23,652 bases of DNA from DASZYF01 sp035545535 (GTDB lineage: Bacteria; Actinomycetota; Actinomycetes; Mycobacteriales; CAJCIY01), in NCBI GenBank assembly GCA_035545535.1, contig DASZYF010000235.1, positions 1-23,652 on the forward strand. Reading direction: 5' to 3'. The notes under the pieces were generated by a model that was given only the letters and a program-made list of their open reading frames with translations, searched no databases and had not been told where the DNA came from. Below, piece by piece: positions 1-7,125 of this stretch. Positions within the stretch are counted from its first letter, which is position 1. Each line of letters begins with the position of its first letter. Both the position numbers and the translations under genes were made by a program.

Positions 1-392
1 CCGACCGCGGCGACCGACACCGCCGCGGCCCGCAGCGGGACGGTGACCGCCTTCTGCCCCGAGGACGCGAGGGCGCGCAGCAGGTACGCCGGCGTGAGCG
101 GGCTCTTGTCCCGCTCGGACTCCTTGCGCGCCTTCTCCATCAGGTCCGCGAGCACCGGGAGCACCGGCAGGTCGCCTGATGTCGGCTTGCGCCCCTGCTT
201 CAGCGCGTCCGTAGCCGCCGTGCGCACCGCATCGGAGCGGCCCTCGAGCGCAGCGTCGATCTCAGCGTCGTCGAGCTCGGTGAGGCCGATGAGCAGGTGA
301 TCGAGACCGATGTACTTCTGCCCCGCCGCGTGGGCGTGGTCCTGCGCGAGCACGAGCGCGCGCCGGGCATCGTCGGTCCAGCGCTCGAACAT
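1..392 (-). CDS. Clp N-terminal-domain protein (partial, 3' end outside window)
   Basis: I translated this reading frame by hand; it is open to the window edge, so about 130 residues are visible. The protein begins MFERWTDDARRALVLAQ and continues with KYIGLDHLLIGL, the pattern of the ClpA/ClpC N-domain (family form: MFERFTDRARR, then YIGTEHILLGL). A weaker second half-repeat (LPVLADLMEKARKE, then LTPAYLLRAL) fits the usual tandem of two helical Clp_N repeats. In the family this domain binds substrates or adaptors for an AAA+ unfoldase. No ATPase module is visible, so this could be a full ClpC-like protein or one of the stand-alone Clp_N proteins known in actinobacteria. The ATG lies 9 nt after the meaA stop, which suggests co-transcription. 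Family assignment is firm; full identity is unknown. Confidence 0.8.
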   Translation of the reverse strand, partial: MFERWTDDARRALVLAQDHAHAAGQKYIGLDHLLIGLTELDDAEIDAALEGRSDAVRTAATDALKQGRKPTSGDLPVLPVLADLMEKARKESERDKSPLTPAYLLRALASSGQKAVTVPLRAAAVSVAAV

Positions 393-401
393 GCGGCCGG
401 G

Positions 402-2378
402 TCAGTCGGGGAGGCCGTGCTTGGCGCGCACGATGCCGACGATGCCGCGCATGATCTCGGTGAGCTCGTAGTCCTTCGGCGTGTACACGGCGGCGACGCC
501 CTGCTCGATGAGCCACTTCGCGTCACCGTCGGGGACGATGCCGCCGACGATCACCGGGACGTCACCGGCGCCCGCCTCGCGCAGACCGGCGAGCACGTCC
601 GGGATGAGCTCGCGGTGCGAGCCGGACAGGATCGACAGGCCGACGACGTCGACGTCCTCCTGCACGGCCGCGCTGACGATCTGCGCCGGCGTGAGCCGGA
701 TGCCCTGGTAGACGACCTCGAAGCCGACGTCGCGGGCTCGCACCGCGACCTGCTCGGCGCCGTTGCTGTGACCGTCGAGGCCGGGCTTGCCGACGAGGAG
801 CCGCAGGCGGTGGCCGATCTCGTCCCCGGTCCTCTTCACCAGCTCGCGCACGCCGGCGATCTGTGCACCCGCGTCACCACCGACCGTCGCCGCGGAGACA
901 CCGGTGGGTGCGCGGTAGGAGCCGAACACCTCACGCAGGACGCCGGCCCACTCCCCCACGGTCACGCCGGCGCGCGCGCAGTCGAGCGTCGCCGGGATGA
1001 GGTTCACGTCGGTCTTCGCCGCGTCGCGCAGCGCGCGCAGCGCGTCGTCGACCGCCGCCGCATCGCGCTGGTCACGCCACGCGCGCACGGCTTCGATCGC
1101 GTGCTGCTCGACCTCGGGGTCGACGGTCTGGATGGCGGCGTCGAGGTCGGCGAGGAGCGGGTTGGGCTCGGTCTCCTGCCACTTGTTCACGCCGACGACG
1201 ATCTGCTCGCCGCTCTCGATGCGGCGACGGCGCTCGGCGTGCGCCGAGACCATCTGGCCCTTCATGTAGCCGCTCTCGACCGCGGCGACCGCACCGCCCA
1301 TCGCCTGCACGCGGTCGATCTCCTCGCGCGCACCGGCGACGATCTCGGCGACCTTGGCCTCGACGACGACCGAGCCGGTGAACAGGTCCTCGTACTCGAG
1401 CAGGTCGGTCTCGTAGGCGAGGATCTGCTGCAGCCGGAGCGACCACTGCTGGTCCCACGGGGTGGGCAGGCCGAGCGCCTCGTTCCACGCCGGCAGCTGG
1501 AGCGCCCGGCAGCGCGCGTCCTTCGACAACGTGACCGCGAGCGCCTCGAGCAGGATCCGGTAGACGTTGTTCTCCGGCTGCGCCTCGGTCAGGCCGAGCG
1601 AGTTGACCTGCACGCCGTAGCGGAACCGCCGCTGCTTCTCGTCGGTGACGCCGTAGCGGTCGCGCGTGAGCTCATCCCAGAGCTGGGTGAACGCGCGCAT
1701 CTTGCACATCTCTTCGACGAAGCGCACGCCGGCGTTCACGAAGAACGAGATGCGGCCGACGACCTCGCCGAACCGCTCCGGCGGGACCTGGCCCGAGTCG
1801 CGCACGGAGTCGAGCACCGCGATCGCCGTGCACATCGCGTAGGCGACCTCCTGCACGGGGGTCGCGCCGGCCTCCTGCAGGTGGTAGCTGCAGATGTTGA
1901 TCGGGTTCCACTTCGGCAGCGCCGTGTAGGTGTAGGCGATCATGTCGGTGATCAGCCGCAGCGACGGGCCGGGCGGGAACGCGTAGGTCCCGCGCGACAG
2001 GTACTCCTTGACGATGTCGTTCTGCGTCGTGCCGTTGAGCGCCGCGACGTCGGAGCCCTGCTCCTCGGCGACCACCTGGTAGAGCGCGAGCATGTACATC
2101 GCGGTGGCGTTGATCGTCATCGACGTGTTCATCTCGGCGAGCGGGATGCTGTCGAACAGCGCGCGCATGTCACCGATGTGCGAGATGGGGACGCCGACCT
2201 TGCCGACCTCGCCGCGCGACAGCTCGTCGTCGGGGTCGTAGCCCGTCTGCGTCGGCAGGTCGAAGGCGACCGAGAGACCGGTCTGGCCCTTCGCGAGGTT
2301 GCGCCGGTAGAGCGCGTTCGACTCGGCCGGGGACGAGTGGCCGGCGTAGGTCCTGATCACCCAGGGTCGGTCCGCCAT
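402..2378 (-). CDS. meaA: MeaA / ethylmalonyl-CoA mutase-type AdoCbl-dependent acyl-CoA mutase
   Basis: A 658-residue protein starting MADRPWVIRTYAGHSSP. The N-terminal part is the mutase TIM barrel, with RTYAGHS and LAKGQTGLSVAFDLPTQTGY typical of MeaA/Ecm rather than the methylmalonyl-CoA mutase form (RQYAGFS). The C-terminal about 130 residues form the cobalamin-binding domain: D535-x-H537-x-x-G540, an SxL motif (GLSILSG) and VPVIVGGI. Barrel and B12 domain lie in one chain, as in Streptomyces MeaA. The family rearranges the carbon skeleton of ethylmalonyl-CoA to methylsuccinyl-CoA in the cytoplasm, using adenosylcobalamin. The open frame extends another 79 codons upstream, but that part is low-complexity, unlike the family, and crosses the divergent gene; a TAGGCT box 7 nt before this ATG also supports the start. 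Methylmalonyl-CoA mutase is the less likely alternative. Confidence 0.92.
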   Translation of the reverse strand: MADRPWVIRTYAGHSSPAESNALYRRNLAKGQTGLSVAFDLPTQTGYDPDDELSRGEVGKVGVPISHIGDMRALFDSIPLAEMNTSMTINATAMYMLALYQVVAEEQGSDVAALNGTTQNDIVKEYLSRGTYAFPPGPSLRLITDMIAYTYTALPKWNPINICSYHLQEAGATPVQEVAYAMCTAIAVLDSVRDSGQVPPERFGEVVGRISFFVNAGVRFVEEMCKMRAFTQLWDELTRDRYGVTDEKQRRFRYGVQVNSLGLTEAQPENNVYRILLEALAVTLSKDARCRALQLPAWNEALGLPTPWDQQWSLRLQQILAYETDLLEYEDLFTGSVVVEAKVAEIVAGAREEIDRVQAMGGAVAAVESGYMKGQMVSAHAERRRRIESGEQIVVGVNKWQETEPNPLLADLDAAIQTVDPEVEQHAIEAVRAWRDQRDAAAVDDALRALRDAAKTDVNLIPATLDCARAGVTVGEWAGVLREVFGSYRAPTGVSAATVGGDAGAQIAGVRELVKRTGDEIGHRLRLLVGKPGLDGHSNGAEQVAVRARDVGFEVVYQGIRLTPAQIVSAAVQEDVDVVGLSILSGSHRELIPDVLAGLREAGAGDVPVIVGGIVPDGDAKWLIEQGVAAVYTPKDYELTEIMRGIVGIVRAKHGLPD

Positions 2379-2385
2379 GCCGAAA

Positions 2386-2391
2386 AGCCTA
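2386..2391 (-). promoter_or_regulatory. Candidate -10 box of meaA (leaderless type)
   Basis: On the minus strand TAGGCT is followed by 7 nt and then the meaA ATG. A TANNNT box at this distance puts the transcription start on or next to the start codon. No purine-rich ribosome binding site is present. No clear -35 box is seen. Confidence 0.5.
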
Positions 2392-2441
2392 CGGCGGCGC
2401 AACCTGCCGGCTACCGACGGGTAACCCCGATCACAGGTCCC

Positions 2442-2447
2442 TAGGCT
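2442..2447 (+). promoter_or_regulatory. Candidate -10 box of the GroES-like gene (leaderless type)
   Basis: TAGGCT, the same hexamer as at the divergent meaA promoter, lies 7 nt before the GTG at 2455. The distance implies transcription starting at or next to the start codon, and there is no ribosome binding site. The -35 region is not recognisable. Confidence 0.5.
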
Positions 2448-2454
2448 CATCCGC

Positions 2455-2784
2455 GTGCCGTTGGACCCCGACAAGCTCCCGATCCAGCTCCTGCACGACC
2501 GGGTGCTCGTGGAGGCCAAGCCGGAGCACGGCGACCGCCGCTCCAGCGCGGGCATCGTGATCCCGGCGACCGCCGCGGTCGGCAAGCGCCTCATGTGGGG
2601 CGAGGTCGTCGCCACGGGCGGGACCGTGCGGCTGGTCCAGACGGGTGACCGGGTGCTCTACGACCCGGAGGACAAGGCGGAGGTCGAGCTGCACGCCGCG
2701 ACCTACGTGCTCATGCGCGAGCGTGATGTGCACGCCGTCGCCGCGCAGCGCCTCGGCGACGACCTGACCGGCCTCTACCTCTGA
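2455..2784 (+). CDS. GroES-like (Cpn10-fold) protein
   Basis: A 109-residue protein with a GTG start. It has the Cpn10 layout: LLHDRVLVEAKP near residues 12-23, SSAGIVIPATA near 30-40 (the roof/mobile-loop region), GEVVATG near 49-55, TGDRVLYDP near 62-70, and a YVLMRERDVHAV C-terminal strand. GroES subunits cap the GroEL folding chamber, but no groEL lies nearby. The mobile loop is also altered (AVGKRLMWGE instead of the usual QxGxVxAVG pattern). It is therefore more likely one of the extra single-gene GroES-like proteins of actinobacteria than the main groES. It is divergent from meaA with 76 bp between the start codons, and convergent with the STAS gene. Confidence 0.8.
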   Translation: MPLDPDKLPIQLLHDRVLVEAKPEHGDRRSSAGIVIPATAAVGKRLMWGEVVATGGTVRLVQTGDRVLYDPEDKAEVELHAATYVLMRERDVHAVAAQRLGDDLTGLYL

Positions 2785-2814
2785 CGCACCCGTCGGGCAT
2801 CCGCACGGAAGCGC

Positions 2815-3195
2815 TCAGGACGCAGGGTCCGGGCGGAGTCGCACCACCGGAGCAGCCGGCTCCGGGGCGGTGTCGCGCGCGTCGCCGCCCGGGGCGGCGG
2901 GCTCGAGGGCGATGATCCGGTCGAGCCGGGTGCGGTGCAGGACCCGGTGCAGGTCCGGCCCGACCGCCCGCAGGACGAGGCGGCGGCCGGCCCGGCGGGC
3001 TCGGCGGTGGGCGGACAGCAGGGCGCCGAGGCCGGTGGCGTCGACCAGCTCGAGGCCACCGACGTCGACGATGAGGTCGCCCACGCCCGCGTCGACGGCC
3101 GTGTGCAGTGCCTCGCGGAGCTCGGCGACGGTGAGCACGTCGACGCGCCCGGACACGTGCAGGACGCCCTCGGTCACATCGACGGTGACGTGCAC
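2815..3195 (-). CDS. STAS-domain protein, probable anti-sigma factor antagonist
   Basis: A 126-residue protein starting at GTG and reading VHVTVDVTEGVLHVSGRVD. The STAS fold is seen as LTVAELREAL, GDLIVDVGGLELVDATGLGALLSAHRRAR, and RLVLRAV. In SpoIIAA/RsbV-type proteins the DSSG/DxTG turn carries the residue phosphorylated by an anti-sigma kinase; here it reads DATG, with T54 as candidate. The last about 25 residues are Pro/Ala/Arg-rich and outside the domain. A GGGAGGT ribosome binding site lies just 3-4 nt before the GTG, rather close, so a slightly later start is possible. No kinase or sigma partner is adjacent, and the ECF factor at 5139 belongs to a different type of regulation. Confidence 0.82.
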   Translation of the reverse strand: MHVTVDVTEGVLHVSGRVDVLTVAELREALHTAVDAGVGDLIVDVGGLELVDATGLGALLSAHRRARRAGRRLVLRAVGPDLHRVLHRTRLDRIIALEPAAPGGDARDTAPEPAAPVVRLRPDPAS

Positions 3196-3294
3196 CTGAC
3201 CTCCCAGCCGGTCCGGACAACCGCAGGGACCGCGCGCGGCGGTGCCCCCCTCACCGTTACGACGCCCGCCACCGCCGGATGGTTGCCCGGAAAG

Positions 3295-3314
3295 TCCTGT
3301 GAGGGATCACAGGA
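3295..3314. promoter_or_regulatory. Perfect inverted repeat (8-bp arms, 4-bp spacer), possible operator
   Basis: TCCTGTGA-GGGA-TCACAGGA lies in the 204-bp gap between the divergent STAS gene (starts 3195) and the membrane-protein gene (starts 3400). It could be a binding site for a dimeric regulator or a small hairpin. The rest of this gap is GC-rich and shows no clear promoter boxes. Confidence 0.4.
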
Positions 3315-3399
3315 TGGTCTCGATCGGGGCCCGCCCGCGCCGCCGCGTCCGCCGGGCGCCGGCCGAGCGCCGCGGCGGGCGGTGCGCCACGATGGGGCG

Positions 3400-3795
3400 G
3401 TGACCGTGGCGGCTCCCGTGCTCACGCACCAGGACGGCGGACAGGTCATCGCGCTCGTCGTGGTGGCCGCGCTGGCCCTCGTGCTGCGCTGGGTGTACTC
3501 GGTGCGCGGGCGCGAGGAGCGCATGCGGGCGGCCCGGGCCGCGCGCGACTACGGCACGCTCGTGCCTGTCCGCACGCTGCCGTCGGCCGACGCCGCCGAA
3601 CAGGTGCGGGCCGCCCTCGCGGATGCGGGCGTGCGCGCGACCGTCGGTCCGGCGCTCGGCCCGGAGCACGGCGAGCCGGTGCGCATCTCGGCGAACGGCT
3701 ACGTGCTCCCGCGGGCGAGCGGCCCGGTCGGGGTGCACGTGCTCGTGTTCCCCGCGGACCTCGGGCGCGCGGAGGACGTCTTGGGGACCCCGTAG
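3400..3795 (+). CDS. Small single-pass membrane protein, DUF2007-like C-terminus
   Basis: A 131-residue protein with a GTG start; the open frame runs further upstream but only through low-complexity sequence. After a short N-terminus there is one membrane helix (VIALVVVAALALVLRWVYSV, about residues 17-36), then a basic stretch (RGREERMRAARAARDYG). This leads to a domain starting LVPVRTLPSADAAEQVRAA and continuing with LADAGVRATVGPA. That pattern, a strand followed by a helix that shifts through 'A..VRAAL.DAGV.A', resembles DUF2007 putative signal-transducing proteins, but the match is by eye only. Function is unknown. It converges on murA, with only 4 bp between the two stop codons, so the two transcripts must overlap or share a terminator. 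Confidence 0.68.
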   Translation: MTVAAPVLTHQDGGQVIALVVVAALALVLRWVYSVRGREERMRAARAARDYGTLVPVRTLPSADAAEQVRAALADAGVRATVGPALGPEHGEPVRISANGYVLPRASGPVGVHVLVFPADLGRAEDVLGTP

Positions 3796-3799
3796 GACC

Positions 3800-5065
3800 C
3801 TAGGAAGCGCCGACCCGGGTGACGTCGGCACCGAGCCCGGTGAGCTGCTGGAGGAAGCCCGCGTACCCGCGGTCGACGTGATGCACCTCGTGCACCTCGG
3901 TCACACCGTCGGCGACCAGCCCGGCGATGACGAGGCCCGCGCCGGCGCGCACGTCGCTCGCGCGCACGGGCGCGGCCGACAGGCGGGCGCGGCCGTGCAC
4001 GACGCAGTGGTGCCCGTCGGTGCGCACGTCGGCGCCGAGGCGCGAGAGCTCGTCGACGAACTGGAACCGGCCGTCGTAGAGGTTCTCGGTGATGATCGCC
4101 GCGCCGTCGCTCACCGATGCGAGCGCGATCGCCAGCGGCTGCAGGTCGGTCGGGAAGCCGGGGAACGGCAGCGTGACGACGTCGACCGCGCGTGGTCGTC
4201 CGTTCATCGCGACGCGGAAGCCGTCGGGGATCGACTCGACCTCGGCACCGGCGGCGACGAGCTTGTCGAGCGCGACCTCGAGGTGCTCGATCCGCCCGCG
4301 ACGGATGCGCACATCGCCGTGCGTCATCGCGGCGGCGTAGGCGAAGGTGCCGGCGACGATGCGGTCGGGCACGATCTCGTGCGTCGCGGGGACCAGCGCG
4401 TCGACGCCTTCGATCGTCAGCGTCGACGTGCCGACGCCGTCGATGCGGGCGCCCATCGCGGTGAGCAGCTGGCAGAGGTCGACGACCTCGGGCTCGCGCG
4501 CGGCGTTGTCGATGACCGTCGTGCCCTTCGCGAGCACGGCCGCCATGACGAGGTTCTCGGTGCCGGTGACGCTCGGGAACTCGAGCAGGATCGGCGCGCC
4601 GCGCAAGCCACCCGCGCGCGCGACGAGCATGCCGTGCTCGGTCTCGACGACCGCGCCGAGCCGCTGCAGCCCGTCGACGTGCATGTCCACGCCGCGCGAA
4701 CCGATCGCGTCGCCGCCGGGCAGTGGCACCCGCGCCTCGCCGCGTCGCCCGACGAGCGGGCCGAGCACGCAGATCGACCCGCGGATCCGGCGGACGAGGT
4801 CGTAGGGCGCCTCGACCCCGGTCTCCTCGGGGACGTCGATGGTGACCGTGCCCGCGGCGGCGTCCTCACGCACCCGCGCGCCGAGGCCTTCGAGGATCGC
4901 CCCCATCGTCTGCACGTCGCTGATGGCCGGGACGCCGGACAGCGTGGTCGCCCCCGGCGCGAGCAGCGTGGCGGCCAGCAGCGGCAGCACCGAGTTCTTG
5001 GCGCCCGGCACGTCGACCTCGCCCTCGAGACGGGCGCCGCCCGTCACGCGGAAGTGCTCGGCCAC
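3800..5065 (-). CDS. murA: UDP-N-acetylglucosamine 1-carboxyvinyltransferase (MurA), Cys-to-Asp type
   Basis: A 421-residue protein with a GTG start, reading VAEHFRVTGGARLEGEVDVPGAKNSVLP. MurA transfers enolpyruvate from PEP to UDP-GlcNAc, the first committed step of peptidoglycan synthesis, in the cytoplasm. Family marks include GAKNSVLPLLAATLL, FPGFPTDLQP and the closing YAGFLQQLTGLGA. The active-site loop reads PGGDAIGSR: the usual catalytic Cys (C115 in E. coli) is Asp at residue 119 here (codon 4709-4711). An ATG 14 codons upstream (5107) is in frame, but the GTG at 5065 fits the family N-terminus and lies 6 nt after a TACCGT box. It is divergent from the ECF sigma gene. Confidence 0.95.
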   Translation of the reverse strand: MAEHFRVTGGARLEGEVDVPGAKNSVLPLLAATLLAPGATTLSGVPAISDVQTMGAILEGLGARVREDAAAGTVTIDVPEETGVEAPYDLVRRIRGSICVLGPLVGRRGEARVPLPGGDAIGSRGVDMHVDGLQRLGAVVETEHGMLVARAGGLRGAPILLEFPSVTGTENLVMAAVLAKGTTVIDNAAREPEVVDLCQLLTAMGARIDGVGTSTLTIEGVDALVPATHEIVPDRIVAGTFAYAAAMTHGDVRIRRGRIEHLEVALDKLVAAGAEVESIPDGFRVAMNGRPRAVDVVTLPFPGFPTDLQPLAIALASVSDGAAIITENLYDGRFQFVDELSRLGADVRTDGHHCVVHGRARLSAAPVRASDVRAGAGLVIAGLVADGVTEVHEVHHVDRGYAGFLQQLTGLGADVTRVGAS

Positions 5066-5071
5066 GGCCCT

Positions 5072-5077
5072 ACGGTA
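5072..5077 (-). promoter_or_regulatory. Candidate -10 box of murA (leaderless type)
   Basis: On the minus strand TACCGT is followed by 6 nt and then the GTG of murA, so transcription would begin at the start codon. No -35 box is evident. The 73-bp gap to the sigma gene also holds the opposing ECF-type promoter. Confidence 0.42.
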
Positions 5078-5102
5078 CGGCCCCCGGAACGGCCCGACCC
5101 CG

Positions 5103-5130
5103 TGCAACCATCACGCCGCCCTTCGCGTCT
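5103..5130 (+). promoter_or_regulatory. Candidate ECF-type promoter upstream of the sigma gene
   Basis: TGCAACC (5103-5109) is followed after 16 nt by CGTCT (5126-5130), and the ATG comes 8 nt later. An AAC core at -35 and CGTC at -10 with about 16 nt between them is the usual form of ECF sigma promoters. Its position right before the sigma gene suggests self-activation and a leaderless or near-leaderless mRNA. Confidence 0.5.
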
Positions 5131-5138
5131 GTCGGGGC

Positions 5139-5678
5139 ATGGACCAGGGTGACCGGAGAGGCGGGAGCCGGGAGCTTGCGAGCGGTCCCAGACGTGATTT
5201 TCACGCCTACGTGCGCGACCGCTCCCCGGCGCTGTTGCGGACCGCCTACCTCCTGACCGGCAACGCCGACGAGGCGGAGGACCTGCTGCAGGACGCGCTG
5301 GCCCGGCTGCTCAACGCTTGGTCGCGCGTGCGGGAGGAGGATGCCCTCGACGCCTACGTGCGCCGGACCATGGTGAACCTGCGCACGTCGCGCTGGCGGC
5401 TGCGCCGGGTCCACACCGTTCCGGTGGCGGAGCTGCCCGAGACCGCCGTGCACGACCCGCACTCCTCGCCGTTCGACCGCGACGCGATGTGGGCCGCGCT
5501 GCTGCGGCTGCCACCGCGGATGCGCGCGGTGCTGGTGCTCCGCTTCTACGAAGACCTCACCGAGGCCGAGGCCGCTGCGGCGCTCGGGTGCTCCATCGGA
5601 ACCGTGAAGAGCCAGACCTCGCGCGCCCTGACCAAGCTCCGCGCGGACGAGGCATTGATGCAGGAGGCCATGCTGTGA
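5139..5678 (+). CDS. SigE-family ECF RNA polymerase sigma factor
   Basis: A 179-residue protein. Sigma region 2 is near residues 20-62 (DFHAYVRDRSPALLRTAYLL, then DEAEDLLQDALARLLNAW), and DAYVRRTMVN follows it. Region 4 lies near 118-170 (LPPRMRAVLVLRFYEDLTEA, then ALGCSIGTVKSQTSRALTKL). The wording matches the actinobacterial SigE-family (TIGR02983) ECF factors. Such proteins direct RNA polymerase to a small stress regulon and are usually held by a membrane partner encoded next to them. The chosen ATG lies just after a TGCAACC/CGTCT promoter candidate; the open frame upstream runs into murA sequence and is not coding. The stop overlaps the next gene by 3 nt (GTGA). Confidence 0.92.
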   Translation: MDQGDRRGGSRELASGPRRDFHAYVRDRSPALLRTAYLLTGNADEAEDLLQDALARLLNAWSRVREEDALDAYVRRTMVNLRTSRWRLRRVHTVPVAELPETAVHDPHSSPFDRDAMWAALLRLPPRMRAVLVLRFYEDLTEAEAAAALGCSIGTVKSQTSRALTKLRADEALMQEAML

Positions 5679-6502
5679 TCGATCTGACCGACCCGTCCGC
5701 CACCGACGTGCGCGAGGTGCTGTCGTCGCACGCGCACGACATCGGTGCGCCGCGCACCGACCTCGCGTCCCGCGCCGAGCGGCGTGCGCTCGCGCTGCGC
5801 CGTCAGCGCACCGTCGCCCTGATCGGGGGTGTCGGCGTCATCGTCGCCGCGGCCATCGCGATCCCGCTGTCGCTGTCGGGTGCCAGTGGAGCCCGGACGA
5901 ACATCGACCAGCTGCCGCCGGGCTCGGACTTCACCCACAACATCCAGTCGACGACGGTGCCCATCCTCGCGAACGACCCCACCACGTGGCCGTTCCGCGG
6001 CGACGAGCGCATGAGCCAGGCGCTGCGCGACCCCGCGAAGATCGCGGTCAACCTGCTGGACCGCACGGCGGCGTACGAGGTGCAGCCGCTGTGGGCCGGC
6101 TCCGCGCCGTACGGCGACCGCATACTCGCGTTCCTCGCCGTGCCGGCCGACCCCGCGAAGAGCGTCGCGTTCGGCGTGTACCAGCAGCCGACGTCGGGTT
6201 CGGGCTTCCTCATCCAGCCCTACGACATCGGCCGGCACGGCCAGCTCGACGTCTTGATGCTCAACCTCGCCCTGCGCACCGGCTCCATCAAGTACCTGAC
6301 GATCATCGGCGCCCCAAGCGTCTACGACTTCCAGATCAAGGTGCACGACGGTTCGGCCGGGAGCGCCATCCAGCCGTGCGACACCCACGACGGGGTCTCC
6401 GTCTGCCCGGGCGCAGACGTGACGACGGACCAGGTGCAGCTGCTGGGCCCGCAGGGCCGGGTCATCGCTAGCGAGAAGGTCCACTACGACCAGCAGGACT
6501 GA
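5675..6502 (+). CDS. Membrane protein paired with the ECF sigma factor (possible anti-sigma factor)
   Basis: A 275-residue protein whose GTG overlaps the sigma stop in GTGA, so translation is probably coupled. Residues 1-46 are soluble and charged, a single membrane helix follows (about 47-69), and the remaining about 205 residues should lie outside the cytoplasm. Two Cys (C235 and C244, in QPCDTHDGVSVCPG) could form a disulfide there. The topology and position fit an anti-sigma factor for the upstream gene, but I see no zinc-binding HxxxCxxC motif and no named domain, so this role is inferred from context. Homologues next to SigE-family sigma genes are often annotated only as hypothetical. 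Confidence 0.78.
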   Translation: MIDLTDPSATDVREVLSSHAHDIGAPRTDLASRAERRALALRRQRTVALIGGVGVIVAAAIAIPLSLSGASGARTNIDQLPPGSDFTHNIQSTTVPILANDPTTWPFRGDERMSQALRDPAKIAVNLLDRTAAYEVQPLWAGSAPYGDRILAFLAVPADPAKSVAFGVYQQPTSGSGFLIQPYDIGRHGQLDVLMLNLALRTGSIKYLTIIGAPSVYDFQIKVHDGSAGSAIQPCDTHDGVSVCPGADVTTDQVQLLGPQGRVIASEKVHYDQQD

Positions 6503-6511
6503 AGCCCCTTC

Positions 6512-6517
6512 TACGCT
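6512..6517 (+). promoter_or_regulatory. Candidate -10 box of the cobalamin adenosyltransferase gene (leaderless type)
   Basis: TACGCT lies 6 nt before the ATG at 6524, inside the 21-bp gap after the sigma-partner gene. There is no ribosome binding site. It suggests the adenosyltransferase-usp pair has its own promoter rather than depending on the ECF unit. Confidence 0.45.
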
Positions 6518-6523
6518 GACGGC

Positions 6524-7114
6524 ATGCCTGGGGTTCACCTGACTCGGATCTACACGCGCACGGGCGACGACGGCACGAGCGGCCTCGGCGACTTCTCGCG
6601 GGTGCCCAAGACCCACCCGCGGCTGGTCGCCTACGCGGACACCGACGAGACCAACTCGATCATCGGCGTCGCGCTCGCGATGGGTGGGCTCGACGACAGC
6701 CTGGCTGATGACGTGCGCACCGTGCTCACGCAGGTGCAGAACGACCTGTTCGACGTCGGCTCCGACCTCTGCGTGCCCGTGACGCCCGAGACCGAGGGCC
6801 GGGCCCGCATCACCCAGTCCTACATCGACCGGCTCGAGGCGGCGTGCGACGAGTTCAACGAGCGGCTGAAGCCGCTCGACTCGTTCATCCTCCCCGGGGG
6901 TTCGGTCGCGGCCGCGCACCTGCACGTCGCGCGCACCGTCGCCCGCCGCGCGGAGCGCAGCACGTGGGCCCTGCTCGAGGTCGAGCCCGAGACGACGCAC
7001 GCGCTGCCGGCGACCTACCTCAACCGGCTCTCGGACCTGCTGTTCATCCTGGCCCGGCTGGCCAACGACGGGGGCGCCGCCGACGTGAAGTGGCGCCCGG
7101 GCGCCAACGCCTGA
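6524..7114 (+). CDS. Cob(I)alamin adenosyltransferase, PduO type
   Basis: A 196-residue protein. It has the PduO/MMAB-type signatures: N-terminal RIYTRTGDDGTSGL (ATP-binding loop, residues 8-21), YADTDETNSIIGVA, LPGGS, ARTVARRAERS near residues 135-145, and the C-terminal YLNRLSDLLFILAR. The enzyme moves the adenosyl group of ATP to cob(I)alamin, giving adenosylcobalamin, in the cytoplasm. MeaA in this window depends on that cofactor. The usp gene follows after 11 nt, so the two are probably co-transcribed. Family assignment is firm. Confidence 0.94.
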   Translation: MPGVHLTRIYTRTGDDGTSGLGDFSRVPKTHPRLVAYADTDETNSIIGVALAMGGLDDSLADDVRTVLTQVQNDLFDVGSDLCVPVTPETEGRARITQSYIDRLEAACDEFNERLKPLDSFILPGGSVAAAHLHVARTVARRAERSTWALLEVEPETTHALPATYLNRLSDLLFILARLANDGGAADVKWRPGANA

Positions 7115-7125
7115 GGGAGCCGCTG

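Noticed and set aside
297..2444. Long plus-strand frame of 715 codons opposite meaA
   Set aside because: It is the antisense shadow of a well-supported gene; the translation is full of Asp, Arg, Val and Leu without any family pattern, as expected from GC-rich codons read backwards.
2379..2615. 79-codon N-terminal extension of meaA
   Set aside because: It is unlike the MeaA family, covers the divergent GroES-like gene and its promoter, and the ATG at 2378 has its own promoter box.
3295..3314. CRP/FNR-type binding site
   Set aside because: The half-sites TGTGA/TCACA match, but they are 4 bp apart rather than 6, so the geometry does not fit.
5546..7000. Minus-strand frame of 484 codons opposite the sigma partner and the adenosyltransferase
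   Set aside because: Antisense shadow of recognised genes on the plus strand.
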